A stretch of DNA of 64,000 bases from CAVYWD01 sp963772225. Its GTDB lineage: Bacteria; Myxococcota; Myxococcia; Myxococcales; UBA5297. The notes under the pieces were generated by a model. The model made no database searches. It was not told the origin of the DNA and worked only from the letters and a program-made list of their open reading frames with translations. A program made the position numbers and the translations under genes. The DNA is taken from positions 372,001 through 436,000 of the forward strand of contig CAVYWD010000001.1 of NCBI GenBank assembly GCA_963772225.1, written 5' to 3'. This document shows, in pieces, positions 44,829 through 53,817 of the stretch (the first letter of the stretch is position 1; each line of letters begins with the position of its first letter).

Positions 44829-44938
44829 GGATGGCGAGGCGCAAGGAGGGCGCATGCCAGAGGGCATGTCACCGACGAGCAACGACGCCAGCCGGGATGG
44901 ATCGGACGTTGAGATGGAGCAGATTTCGGAGCGATGAC
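44829..44938 (+). repeat. Repeat copy A with strong ribosome-binding site and a 27-codon ORF
   Basis: These 110 bases are nearly identical to the reverse complement of 55,411-55,522. Inside, AAGGAGGG stands just before an ATG at 44,854 that opens a 27-residue frame (MPEGMSPTSNDASRDGSDVE...) ending at 44,937. The ATG lies in a small hairpin (CATGCC AGAG GGCATG). The repeat ends one base before the amt stop codon on the other strand. It could be an RNA element or a micro-gene. Confidence 0.65.
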
Positions 44939-46258
44939 CTAGGTCGAGCTCGGCTGGGTGCGCGTCGCCGGCCGCACCAAGGGCGCATGCGCCTCGGGCC
45001 GCGCCATCGCGCCGTACTCGGCCATGGCATACGCCGCCTCGGCGTGCTGGGTCCGGTCGAGGCCGGCGTACTCCGCCTCCTCGTCCACCCGAAGACCCAT
45101 GGCGAAGTCCAGGACCTTGGCGATGGCGTAGCTCAGCGTCCCGGTGAAGACCAGCACCGCGGCGACCGCCAGGGCTTGCTCGCCCAAGAGCTTCGCGCCG
45201 CCGCCGAAGAAGAGCCCGTCCGCGCCGGAGGGATTGATGGACCTGGTGGCGAAGAGGCCGACCATCAGCGAGCCGAGGATTCCACCGACGAGGTGCACGC
45301 CGACCACGTCGAGCGCGTCGTCGAAGCCGAAGCGGAATTTCAGGTCGACGGCGTAGAAGCAGACCACCCCGGCGGCCAGGCCGACCACCATCGCCGGGCC
45401 ACCCCCGACGTAGCCCGCGCACGGGGTGATGGCCACCAGGCCCGCGACCGCTCCCGAGGCGGCGCCCAAGGTCGTCGCGTGCCCGCGCCGCAGCTTCTCG
45501 CCCAAGACCCAGCCGAGCATGCCGGTGGCGGCGGCCATATGCGTGTTGATGAGCGCCTGCGCGGCCAGGGCCCCGGCCGCCAGCGCCGAGCCAGCGTTGA
45601 AGCCGATCCACCCAAACCAGAGAATGCCGGTCCCGAGCAGCGTCAAAGGCAGGCTGTGCGGCGGCATGGCCTCGCGAGGCCAGTTCTTGCGCTTGCCGAT
45701 GATGAGCGCCACCACCAGCGCCGCGACGCCCGCATTGATATGGACCACCGTGCCGCCGGCGAAGTCGAGCGCGCCCCGCTTGAAGAGCCAGCCGTTGGGG
45801 CTGAAGACCCAATGGGCGACCGGTGAATAGCAGAGGACGGACCAGACGGCGACGAAAGCCACATAGGCCGAGAACTTCATCCGGTCGGCCAGCGCGCCGC
45901 TGATCAGCGCGGGCGTGATGACCGCGAACATCATTTGGTACGCGAAGAAGGCCGGCGCCGGGACGACCAGCGCCAAATCCCCGGTGTAGCCCGGGAGCGC
46001 CTTGGCCTCGAAGAGCCCGCGCATACCCCAGAAGCTCAGATCGCCGAGCAGGCCCGCGTGATCCCCTCCGAACGCCAGGCTGAACGTGAACAGGCCCCAG
46101 AGCGTGCTCACCACCCCGAGTGCGATGAAGTTTTGCATGAGCATGGCCAGCACGTTCTTGGACCGCACCATGCCGCCATAGAAGAACGCAAGGCCCGGCG
46201 TCATGAACATCACCAGCGCGGCCGAGACCAGCACCCACGTCGTGTGACCCGACTCCAT
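44939..46258 (-). CDS. amt: Ammonium transporter Amt
   Basis: A 439-residue protein with about 11 membrane helices and family motifs: MTPGLAFFYGGMVRSKNVLA, HWVFSPNGWLFKRGALDFAG, GGTVVHINAGVAALV (pore His region), LLGTGILWFGWIGFNAGSAL, VGGGPAMVVGLAAG, VVGVHLVGGILGSL with the second pore His. GGAGGAG precedes the ATG at 46,258. The C-terminal 50 residues form the cytoplasmic tail usually contacted by GlnK, but no glnK lies nearby. Nitrogen control cannot be inferred from the promoter. Confidence 0.92.
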   Translation of the reverse strand: MESGHTTWVLVSAALVMFMTPGLAFFYGGMVRSKNVLAMLMQNFIALGVVSTLWGLFTFSLAFGGDHAGLLGDLSFWGMRGLFEAKALPGYTGDLALVVPAPAFFAYQMMFAVITPALISGALADRMKFSAYVAFVAVWSVLCYSPVAHWVFSPNGWLFKRGALDFAGGTVVHINAGVAALVVALIIGKRKNWPREAMPPHSLPLTLLGTGILWFGWIGFNAGSALAAGALAAQALINTHMAAATGMLGWVLGEKLRRGHATTLGAASGAVAGLVAITPCAGYVGGGPAMVVGLAAGVVCFYAVDLKFRFGFDDALDVVGVHLVGGILGSLMVGLFATRSINPSGADGLFFGGGAKLLGEQALAVAAVLVFTGTLSYAIAKVLDFAMGLRVDEEAEYAGLDRTQHAEAAYAMAEYGAMARPEAHAPLVRPATRTQPSST

Positions 46259-46548
46259 CGCTCCTCCTTGGTCGTTGGCAGCGCGAAATATCGCCACGCG
46301 AACGGGCGGTCAAACGCAGAATCGACCGGATTTTCGCAGCCTTTGGTTGGCTCTCGAATACGAGGCGATTCTCTCCGATCCACGGCGGCTATCGCCCCAA
46401 GCGGCCCAGCGGTCGTGCCCCTCGCGCTTTTACCTGTTTCATGGCCGACGGCCGGCCGAGGCACCGAAACCCGCGCAGTGGGGAGCGCTCGACGCAAGGA
46501 CCCGGGCTATCCTTCCCGCATAGCATTTGCCCGCGAAAGGACCTTCTG

Positions 46549-47907
46549 ATGAAGACCCTCAACCCGGCGACCGGGGAGATTCTCCGCGAATACCCCGAGC
46601 ACGGAGCGGCGGAGGTCGAGCGCCGCCTGGCGCAGGCCCTGGTGGCGTACAAGGCCTTGAGCCGCACGTCGTTCGACGAGCGCGGCGAGAAGCTGCGGCG
46701 GGCGGCCAAGGCGCTGCGCGACGGCCTCCCCGCGTACGCGCGACTCATGACCGAGGAGATGGGCAAGACCATCGTCTCGGCGGAGGCCGAAGCCGAGAAG
46801 TGCGCCTGGGTTTGCGAGTACTACGCCGAGCACGCCGAGCGGTTCCTCTCCCCGGAGCGCGTCGCGTCCGACGCCGCGGAGAGCCTCGTCCGCTTCGACC
46901 CCTTGGGCCCCATCCTCGCGGTGATGCCCTGGAACTTTCCCTTTTGGCAGGTCTTCCGCTTCGCCGCGCCGGCGCTGATGGCGGGGAACGTCGGGCTGCT
47001 CAAGCACGCTTCGAACGTGCCGGGCTGCGCGCTGGCCATCGAGGACATCTTCCGGCGCGCCGGCTTCCCGGAGGGCGCGTTCTCGGCGCTGCTCATCCCT
47101 TCGAGTCAGGTCGAGGCGGTGATTCGCCACCCGGCGGTCCAGGCGGTGACGCTGACCGGCTCGGAGCCCGCCGGGCGCAGCGTGGCCGCGACGGCCGGCG
47201 CCGCGCTGAAGAAGACCGTGCTCGAGCTCGGCGGGAGCGACCCCTTCCTCGTGCTCGCCGACGCCGACGTTCCGTCCGCGGCGAGCTTCGCCGCCAAGGC
47301 GCGGGCCATCAACAACGGGCAGTCCTGCATCGCGGCCAAGCGCTTCATCGTCGAGGAGCGCGTGGCCCCGGCGTTCGAGCAGGCGCTCTCCCGGGCCATG
47401 GAGTCGCTGAAGGTGGGCGACCCCATGGACCGCGCCACCGACGTCGGCCCCATCACCCGCGAGGACCTGTTGGAAGAGCTGCACGGCCAGGTGACCCGCG
47501 CCGTGGGCCAGGGCGCCAAGCTCCTCACCGGCGGCCGCAGGCTCGCCGGCGAGGGCTACTTTTACGCCCCGACGGTCCTCGCCGGCGTCGAGCCCGGAAT
47601 GAGCGTCTTCGACGAGGAGACCTTCGGCCCCGTCGCGGCGGTGACCCGCGCCAAGGACGCTCAGGATGCCGTGCGGCTCGCCAACCTGTCGCGGTTCGGC
47701 CTGGGGGCGAGCGTGTGGACCTCGGACCCGCAGCGCGGCAAGGCGCTCGCCCGGGAGATTGAAGCGGGAATGGTGTTCGTGAACGGCGTGGTCAAGAGCG
47801 ACCCGAAGCTGCCGTTCGGCGGCGTGAAGGCCTCGGGCTATGGGCGCGAGCTCGGCAGCTTCGGGATCCGGGAGTTCGTGAACATCAAGGCGGTCTGGGT
47901 GAGGTAG
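46549..47907 (+). CDS. Aldehyde dehydrogenase, succinate-semialdehyde type
   Basis: The 452-residue enzyme has GPILAVMPWNFPFWQVFRFA (NAD(P) site), LTGSEPAGRSVAATAGAALK, the ELGGSDPFLVLADADV catalytic Glu motif, NNGQSCIAAKRFIVEERV with the nucleophilic Cys, and FGPVAAVTRAKDAQDAVRLA. The short form that starts TLNPATGE matches bacterial succinate-semialdehyde dehydrogenases of the Sad/GabD2 type. This would feed succinate to the TCA cycle, but the substrate is inferred only from similarity. AAAGGACC precedes the ATG. Confidence 0.88.
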   Translation: MKTLNPATGEILREYPEHGAAEVERRLAQALVAYKALSRTSFDERGEKLRRAAKALRDGLPAYARLMTEEMGKTIVSAEAEAEKCAWVCEYYAEHAERFLSPERVASDAAESLVRFDPLGPILAVMPWNFPFWQVFRFAAPALMAGNVGLLKHASNVPGCALAIEDIFRRAGFPEGAFSALLIPSSQVEAVIRHPAVQAVTLTGSEPAGRSVAATAGAALKKTVLELGGSDPFLVLADADVPSAASFAAKARAINNGQSCIAAKRFIVEERVAPAFEQALSRAMESLKVGDPMDRATDVGPITREDLLEELHGQVTRAVGQGAKLLTGGRRLAGEGYFYAPTVLAGVEPGMSVFDEETFGPVAAVTRAKDAQDAVRLANLSRFGLGASVWTSDPQRGKALAREIEAGMVFVNGVVKSDPKLPFGGVKASGYGRELGSFGIREFVNIKAVWVR

Positions 47908-47977
47908 CGCGAGGCGGCGGGCGGCGCGCGCTTCGCTGGCGCCGGGCCGAAAGGAGGCGAAGGCTCGCGGAAGGGGC

Positions 47978-48715
47978 TCACGGGCGCGAGAAGACCTGCC
48001 CGCGCGCCACGAGGCTCTCGGTGGCGCCCAGATAGCCATCGAGCCAGCCTGCCATCGGAGCGATTCGAGCGAGCTCCACGGCTCCTTTCGCGAAGGCAAA
48101 CAGCGCGACCAGGGTGGGGGCGCTCGCGTAGCCGGCGCCGAATCCGAACGCGCTCTTCACGGCGTATCGGGCGACGAAGTCCTGGGCGGGCACCGCCATT
48201 CGCCCCTGCGGATCCCGCTCCGCCGCTGCGTCCCGGATGTGGAGGGTTCCCCGGAAGGATGCGGCGCGGCCCGGGGAGCCCAGATCCTGCGCCCAGCGGT
48301 CGACGAGGGCGAGGTCGAAGCCCATGCTCGCGAGCTGCAGGGACAGCATCGAGAGCGACCCGACGTAGGCGCTGGACAGGAGCGGGATGCAGCGGAACCG
48401 CTCCGAGAGCTCTCGATCGTTCCAGGCCGCCTCGACCCCGCGCGTGCCGAGCAGCGACAGGACGGGGGTCTCGTCGCGAAGCGCCCCGGTCGCGCCGGCC
48501 TGGCCTGCCTTCCAGCGGACGAGCTCTTGGTCCCGCGCGGAGAGCCGGGAGAAAGGCGCGGTCGTGAACAGGCGGATGAGGACGAGCGAATTCCCAAAAC
48601 GCTCGTTCAGCGCGTCGACGAAGGCCTGCGCCGCCTCTTGAACGCTCGCGAAATCGCGCTTCCCCCAATTCAAAGGAACAACGTCGCCGCCACTCTCGTT
48701 CGCACCTCGAGCCAT
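47978..48715 (-). CDS. Conserved hypothetical protein
   Basis: The 245-residue product reads naturally: REFASVQEAAQ-like opening (FASVQEAAQAFVDALNERFG), SLVLIRLFTTAPFSRLSARD, PVLSLLGTRGVEAAWNDREL, RCIPLLSSAYVGSLSMLSLQ, then RGTLHIRDAAAERDPQGRMA and FGFGAGYASAPTLVALFAFA. The pattern recalls GAF/sensor-like domains that begin with a long helix, but I cannot name the family. No signal peptide or membrane segment. It stands alone. Confidence 0.65.
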   Translation of the reverse strand: MARGANESGGDVVPLNWGKRDFASVQEAAQAFVDALNERFGNSLVLIRLFTTAPFSRLSARDQELVRWKAGQAGATGALRDETPVLSLLGTRGVEAAWNDRELSERFRCIPLLSSAYVGSLSMLSLQLASMGFDLALVDRWAQDLGSPGRAASFRGTLHIRDAAAERDPQGRMAVPAQDFVARYAVKSAFGFGAGYASAPTLVALFAFAKGAVELARIAPMAGWLDGYLGATESLVARGQVFSRP

Positions 48716-48913
48716 GCTGTCTCCCACCGGGCACCACCCGAGCCAGGCCCTGAGGTCTGGCGCCTCATGTCCTTGCCGTCATGCGGCGAGATTGCTTCGC
48801 GAAGAGGCTGAGGACGTTATCGCAAAAACCGAGCGAGCCATTCAATGGATTCGATGGGCGGCTTCACATCGTTGGGGGCAAACACTCCATTCGCGGACAC
48901 TTTCGACCGCGGC

Positions 48914-50008
48914 TCACTGCGCCAAGGCCCGCACCGCGAGCTCGAAGACCCTCGGGGCGCGCGCCAGCGCGGCAAAGGCGCCCCGGCGCACTGCGGGCCA
49001 CCCGGCGAGCAGCACCAGGGCGCCCGCCTTCAGGGCCCGAGTCCGCAGGAGCTTCTCGTGCTCTCGCTCGTAGCCCTCGAACCCTCCCCCACCGCCGCAA
49101 ACCTCGGAGAGCGCCGCGCCGAGCGCCGCCGCGCTCTCAAAGGCGAGCGTGAGGCCCTCGCCGCAGATGGCGTCCACCGCGCCCGCCGCGTCGCCCACCA
49201 GCGCGGCCCGCCCCAGGGCCACCCGCCTCGCCCGCGCGCTCAGCGGACCCGCGCCCAAGGTCGCGGAATCCGGGACGCCCCCGCGCAGTCGCGCCACGAC
49301 CCGCGGGAACCGGGCGAGCAGCCCGTCGAAGTCCACCGAGCGTGCGCGGTCCGCGCCGAGCAGAAAGGCCACGCCCAGGTGCTCGGGTCCGACCGGCGTC
49401 AGATAGCACTCGGCGCCCTCGCTCCAATGCACCTCCACGAACGAGCCCGGGGCGACCTTGCGGTAGTGCCGGCACACGCCCAAGCGCCGGGCGCCCCGGC
49501 GCGGGGTGTCGAGCCCCAGCTGTCGCCTCAGGCTCGAATGCACTCCGTCGGCGACGACCAAAGTCAGCGCTCGGATCCGCTCGCCGCCCATCTCGAGCGT
49601 CACCGCGTCCGCGCCGACCGCCACTGCACGGGCGACGGCGCCGAAGTGGATGGCGGCCCCGCGGTCCTCGGCCGCGCGGGCGAGCGCTCGGGACAGCGCC
49701 GTGCGGCGGGCCCCCAGTCCAGTCCCCGTCGCGAAACGGGCTTCGAGCGCCTCGCCGCTCTCCTGCACGTACCGAAGGCCGTCGAAGGGCGCGCACTGGT
49801 CGGGGTCGAGGTGCGCCCGGGCCCCGAGCCGCTTTAGCGCCGCCGCGCCGCGGGGCATCAAGCCCTCGCCGCAGGCCTTGTCGGGCGCCGAGGGCTGCCG
49901 CTCGAAGACCGCCACCGACAGCCCGCGCCCTGCGGCCTCCGCGGCTGCCGCCAACCCCGCGGGGCCTCCGCCGACGACGGCGACGTCCACCGCGCGCACG
50001 GCCGTCAC
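48914..50008 (-). CDS. FAD-dependent oxidoreductase at the end of the type III PKS operon
   Basis: The GTG at 50,008 overlaps the stop of the acyl-AMP ligase (GTGA). The 364-residue flavoprotein has the dinucleotide fold VDVAVVGGGPAGLAAAAEAA, a PDKACGEGLMPRGAAALKRL segment typical of geranylgeranyl-reductase-like monooxygenases, VVADGVHSSLRRQLGLD, and the second FAD motif GRAALVGDAAGAVDAICGEG. In analogous phenolic-lipid operons (srsC of Streptomyces) a flavoprotein hydroxylates the resorcinol ring to a quinone. By position that is the most likely role here, though ring reduction is possible. Confidence 0.85.
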   Translation of the reverse strand: MTAVRAVDVAVVGGGPAGLAAAAEAAGRGLSVAVFERQPSAPDKACGEGLMPRGAAALKRLGARAHLDPDQCAPFDGLRYVQESGEALEARFATGTGLGARRTALSRALARAAEDRGAAIHFGAVARAVAVGADAVTLEMGGERIRALTLVVADGVHSSLRRQLGLDTPRRGARRLGVCRHYRKVAPGSFVEVHWSEGAECYLTPVGPEHLGVAFLLGADRARSVDFDGLLARFPRVVARLRGGVPDSATLGAGPLSARARRVALGRAALVGDAAGAVDAICGEGLTLAFESAAALGAALSEVCGGGGGFEGYEREHEKLLRTRALKAGALVLLAGWPAVRRGAFAALARAPRVFELAVRALAQ

Positions 50009-51757
50009 TCGCCGCGCCGCTTCGCGCGCCACAGGGCCGCCTGGCTGCGGACCATCGCCTTGGCCAGGCTGAGCGCGCTCACCGGGCTCGGCGGGCGGAG
50101 CTCGCCGACCTCGAACTGCCGCGCTGCCTCGCCGCGCCGCAGCTTCCCGCTGGACGTCCGCGGCAGCGTCCCCGGCGCGAGCAGCTCGACGGCGTAGGGG
50201 CGGATGCCAGTGCGCTCCGCCACGCGCCCGCGGATCTTTGCGGGCAGCTCGGGGTCCTCGCGCGCCGAGGCATCGCGCTCGACGAGCAGCGCCAGCTCCT
50301 CGCTTCCCACCTCCGCCGGCACGAACCCGAACGCCACCGCGCACCCGCAGCGGACGCCGTCCAGGCCCTCGAGGCACTCCTCGAACTCCTGCGGCGAGTG
50401 ATTGGCCCCGCGCAGCACGACGATTCTCCTTGCTCCTGCCGCACAGGTAGAGCTCGCCCTCGGCCACGAACCCCAGGTCGCCGGTGTCGAGCCAGCCGTC
50501 AACGAGCGCGCGGGCGGTGTGCTCGGGCGCGCCGAAGTAGCCCTGCATCACGCTCGGGCCCCTCACGAGCACGCGCCCGACCTGCCGCTCCCCCGCGGGC
50601 TTGCCCGCCGCGTCGCGCACCTCGACCGCGACCCCGGGGACGGGCTCGCCCACGCTCACCAGCTCCCGCCCCCCCGGCCGCGCGGCGCCCTCCTTCGCCA
50701 GCGCCGCCGCGTCCACGCTCAGGCAGCGAAAGCGCGCCTCGGGCCTGGAGAAGGTCACCGCCAGCGACGCCTCCGAGAGGCCATAGACCGGCGTCAGCGC
50801 CTCGGGGCGCAGGCCGAACCGGGCGAATCGATCGGCGAAGGCCCGCAAGATGGAGGGCGAGACCGGCTCGGCGCCGTCGAGCGCGAGCCGCCACGAGGAG
50901 AGGTCGACGCCCTCGAGCTCCTCGTCCCGCACGCGCCGCGCGCACAAGCCGTAGGCGAAGTTCGGCGCGGCGGAGATCGTCGCCCGGTGTCGCGACACAG
51001 CGCGCAGCCAGAGGGCGGGCTTGGCCAGGAACAGCTCCGGGCCCAGGAGGCACAACGTCCCGGGCCGGTAGAGCGCCTCGAGCAGACAGCCGATGAGCCC
51101 CATGTCGTGGTACAGCGGCAACCAGCTCACGCCGGACCGGGCACCCTCCGGGATGAACGAGTCGATGGCCGCCACGTTGGCGAGCAGGTTCGCGTGGGTG
51201 AGCGCCACCGGCTTCGCATCCACGGTGGTGCCGCTCGAGAATTGGATGAGCGCCAGGTCCTCGGCCCTGGCCTCGTGCGCCAGAAGCTCGCCGCGCGCGG
51301 CGAAGAGCCCCTCCACGGTGTGGCAGCCCAGCGCAGGCGCGCCCCCGGCGACCGACTCGCCAATCAGCCGGCGGATGCGGGCGTCGGTGACGAGCAGCCG
51401 CGCGCCGGTGAGACCGATCATCCGGGCCGTCCGCTGGTGGTACTCCTCGAGCCTGCCCAGGCGCAGCGGCGGGTAGAGCGGCACCGGCACCGCGCCCGCC
51501 AGGAGCGCGCCGAAGAAGGCGTCCATGAACGCCAGCCCGGTGGGCAGGACGATGGCCACCCGGTCGCCCGGCGCGATGCCGAGCTCGACGAGCCGCGCCG
51601 CCGCCCGGCGCGCGCGGGCCTCGACCTCGCCGAAGGAGACGGACGACTCGCGCTCCGCGGCGTCGACGAAGACGAGCCCATGATCGCTTCGCGCCGCCGC
51701 GGCGAGCGCCTCTGGGACCGTGGCGAACTTCACGGATGGAGCAGGCCTTGACACCAT
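50005..51757 (-). CDS. Fatty-acyl-AMP ligase with a single-base frameshift
   Basis: The adenylate-forming enzyme starts at the ATG at 51,757. It shows IQFSSGTTVDAKPVALTHAN (P-loop), SWLPLYHDMGLIGCLLEALY (HDxGLxG, typical of FAAL), PNFAYGLCARRVRDEELEGV and GYFGAPEHTARALVDGWLDT. At about 50,424 an extra A (minus strand GGAGAATCGTC, expected GGAGATCGTC) shifts the frame after ELYLCGRSKE. The C-terminal domain continues in the next frame (IVVLRGANHSPQEFEECLEG, LPRTSSGKLRRGEAARQFEV with the catalytic Lys). Joined length is about 583 residues, normal. It would load a fatty acid onto the ACP encoded directly upstream. Confidence 0.88.
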
Positions 51758-51761
51758 GGGC

Positions 51762-52034
51762 TCAACCCTCCGGGCTCGACGATTGCTCCTGCGCGCGACG
51801 CACCACCAAGCTCGCGAGGTCGCCCAAGGTGCGCAGCTCCCCGGCGTCCTCTTCCCGGAGGTGGACGCGAAAGCGGTCCTCGAGCGCCACGGCCAGGGTG
51901 ATCTGCGCGAGCGAGTCGAGGGCGAGGTCGCGCGAGAGCTCAAGGCCGGGCCCGGCCGGATGGGCGAGCCCGAGCACCTCCGAGAGAACCCGGCCAATCT
52001 CCTCCAGGACCTCGGCCTGCGACGGGAAGCTCAA
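51762..52034 (-). CDS. Acyl carrier protein of the type III PKS operon
   Basis: The TTG at 52,034 overlaps the methyltransferase stop (TTGA) and follows GGAGG by about 7 bases. The 90-residue protein has LEEIGRVLSEVLGLAHPAGP and LSRDLALDSLAQITLAVALE, with the phosphopantetheine Ser in DSL. It lies 4 bases ahead of the acyl-AMP ligase. It is likely the acyl-group carrier between ligase and polyketide synthase. Confidence 0.85.
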   Translation of the reverse strand: MSFPSQAEVLEEIGRVLSEVLGLAHPAGPGLELSRDLALDSLAQITLAVALEDRFRVHLREEDAGELRTLGDLASLVVRRAQEQSSSPEG

Positions 52035-52612
52035 AGGCCCCTCCAGGGCAGCGCGGGGACGAAGCGAGGCGTCCCCTCGAACGCGCGCTCCCAAGCCGGG
52101 CCGAGCGCGGCCTCCTCCTCAGGGATCCGAGCGGCGAGCAGCAGCGCGTTGGCCGCGCTGAACGCCGCCGCGGTCCACACGGCGCCGTGGACGAGCGGGA
52201 CGAGCGCCACCTCCGCGACGACCGCCGCGTAGTTGGGGTGGCGGACGTAGCGGTACGGGCCACGGCGGACGGGGGCCTCGCCCGGCACTGTCAGGACGCG
52301 CGTATTCCAACGCTCGCCCAGCGAGGCGACAGCCCAGTAGCGCAGGCCCTGGGCGAGGAGCGCGCCCGCGAGCGCCGCGGCGCCGAGCGCGCCGGGGAAC
52401 GTCCGCCGCAACAGCAGGACCTCGGCCGCGCAGGAGGCAAGGAAGAACCCGTGGAGGAGCTTCATGGCCGCGAAGTGCCCCTGCCCCACCTCCACCGCGC
52501 CCCTGGCCAGGGACCTGGCCGCGTTCCGCCGCGAGAGGGCGAGCTCGAAGAGGCGCTCCAGGGCGAGGAGGAGCAGGAAGGCGAGGTACAGGCGCTGGCT
52601 CGGCGTTCCCAT
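52031..52612 (-). CDS. Isoprenylcysteine-carboxyl-methyltransferase-like membrane protein
   Basis: The 193-residue protein is hydrophobic, with about five membrane helices, and has the ICMT/phospholipid-methyltransferase signature RGPYRYVRHPNYAAVVAEVA and a PEEEAALGPAWERAFEGTPR end. Members of this family methylate phenolic hydroxyls of alkylresorcinols in bacteria (SrsB type). It follows the polyketide synthase by 12 bases and overlaps the ACP, so O-methylation of the lipid product is a good inference. Confidence 0.85.
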   Translation of the reverse strand: MGTPSQRLYLAFLLLLALERLFELALSRRNAARSLARGAVEVGQGHFAAMKLLHGFFLASCAAEVLLLRRTFPGALGAAALAGALLAQGLRYWAVASLGERWNTRVLTVPGEAPVRRGPYRYVRHPNYAAVVAEVALVPLVHGAVWTAAAFSAANALLLAARIPEEEAALGPAWERAFEGTPRFVPALPWRGL

Positions 52613-52624
52613 GGCGTTCGAGCC

Positions 52625-53686
52625 TCACCACTGGAGGAGGAGGAGCTCCGAACAGAAGCCTGGGCCCATGGCGAGGAGCATGCCGTAGTCCCCGGGCTCG
52701 GCCTGCGCGGCGTCCAGGGTCGCGCGCAGGACGAACAGCACCGAGGCGCTGGAGAGGTTGCCGATGCGCTCGAGCGACTCCCAGGAGTGACGGAGCGCCG
52801 AGGGCGGGACCTCCAGGGCGTCGGCGAACGCCTCGATGACCTTGGGCCCGCCGGTGTGGCAAACCCAATGGCGGATCTGCTGGCGCGACAGCCCCAGCGG
52901 ACCGAGGAATGCGTCCACGTCCCGCCTCAGGAACTCGCGCGCCAGCGCCGGCACCGTCGCCGCGAGGACCACCTTGAAGCCGGAGTCGGTCACGTCCCAG
53001 CCCATGACCCGCTCGGTGTTCGGGTACATCACCGACCGCGTGGCCAGGACCTGCGGCCCGCGGCGCCCGCGGCGCTCGCCTCCGCCGAGGACGATGGCCG
53101 CGGCGCCGTCGCCGAACAGCCCGGAGGCGACCAGGTTCTGCACCGAGACGTCCTCGCGCTGCAGCGTGAGCGAGCAGAGCTCCACCGAGAGCAGCGCCGC
53201 GGTCTGGCCGGGAAAGGCGCGCAGGTAGTCGCTCGCCCTCGCCGAGCCCGCCGCGCCCGCGACACAGCCCATGCCGAAGAGGGGCGTGCGCTTCAAGTCG
53301 GGCCGCAGCGGCATGCGGTTCATCAGGCGCGCGTCGACGGACGGGGTGGCGAGGCCGGTGACGGTGGTGAAGAACAGGTGGTCGAGCTCCTGGGCCGCGA
53401 GCCCCGCGCGCGCAAGGCCGTCCTCGAGCGCCTTCTGGCCCAGGTCCAGCGCCGCGCGGATCCAGGCGTCGTTGGCCTTCTGGAACGACGTCAGCTCGCG
53501 GTAGGCCTCCAGGGGCAAGGCGAGGTGGCGCCCGCCGACGCGCACCGCGCGGTGGAGCTGTTCCAGGCGGTCGGCGTTGTGGTGCTTCTTGGCCCAGAGC
53601 GCGCGCAGCGAGGCGAGGAGCTGCTCTTGGTCGACGTAGTGCTCGGGGAGCGCGGTCCCAACCGAGAGGATCGAAGGCGACTCCAT
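52625..53686 (-). CDS. Type III polyketide synthase (chalcone/stilbene-synthase family)
   Basis: The 353-residue enzyme is first in the operon. The catalytic triad is visible: Cys in LFGMGCVAGAAGSARASDYL, His in RHWVCHTGGPKVIEAFADAL, Asn in ERIGNLSSASVLFVLR. The start is the ATG at 53,686 after GGGAG. Bacterial relatives extend fatty-acyl starters with malonyl-CoA to alkylresorcinols or alkylpyrones. The downstream acyl-AMP ligase and ACP point to a long-chain acyl starter rather than a phenylpropanoid. Confidence 0.92.
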   Translation of the reverse strand: MESPSILSVGTALPEHYVDQEQLLASLRALWAKKHHNADRLEQLHRAVRVGGRHLALPLEAYRELTSFQKANDAWIRAALDLGQKALEDGLARAGLAAQELDHLFFTTVTGLATPSVDARLMNRMPLRPDLKRTPLFGMGCVAGAAGSARASDYLRAFPGQTAALLSVELCSLTLQREDVSVQNLVASGLFGDGAAAIVLGGGERRGRRGPQVLATRSVMYPNTERVMGWDVTDSGFKVVLAATVPALAREFLRRDVDAFLGPLGLSRQQIRHWVCHTGGPKVIEAFADALEVPPSALRHSWESLERIGNLSSASVLFVLRATLDAAQAEPGDYGMLLAMGPGFCSELLLLQW

Positions 53687-53778
53687 GCGCAACGGCTCCC
53701 GGCATTCGGCGGCGAGAGAAGCCTAGGCACGCCGAACCCGGGGGGCCAACCTCGATTGGGTGAAGCCTGGCGCCGCGT

Positions 53779-53813
53779 CACCCCAACCTTTCCCCGCGAG
53801 CGGGGTGAGGCGG
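53779..53813. terminator. Hairpin repeat between the PKS operon and the anti-sigma gene
   Basis: CACCCCAACCTTTCCCCGC and GCGGGGTGAGG can pair in a hairpin. A related hairpin sits at about 32,236. It may end the ECF sigma/anti-sigma transcript or be a REP-like repeat. Confidence 0.4.
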
Positions 53814-53817
53814 CGGA

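Noticed and set aside
48914..51997. One continuous minus-strand frame of 1,027 codons fusing ligase and flavoprotein.
   Set aside because: The middle 180 codons are out of frame with the ligase C-terminus. A frameshift plus a shared frame creates a false fusion; the ligase stop and flavoprotein GTG overlap normally.
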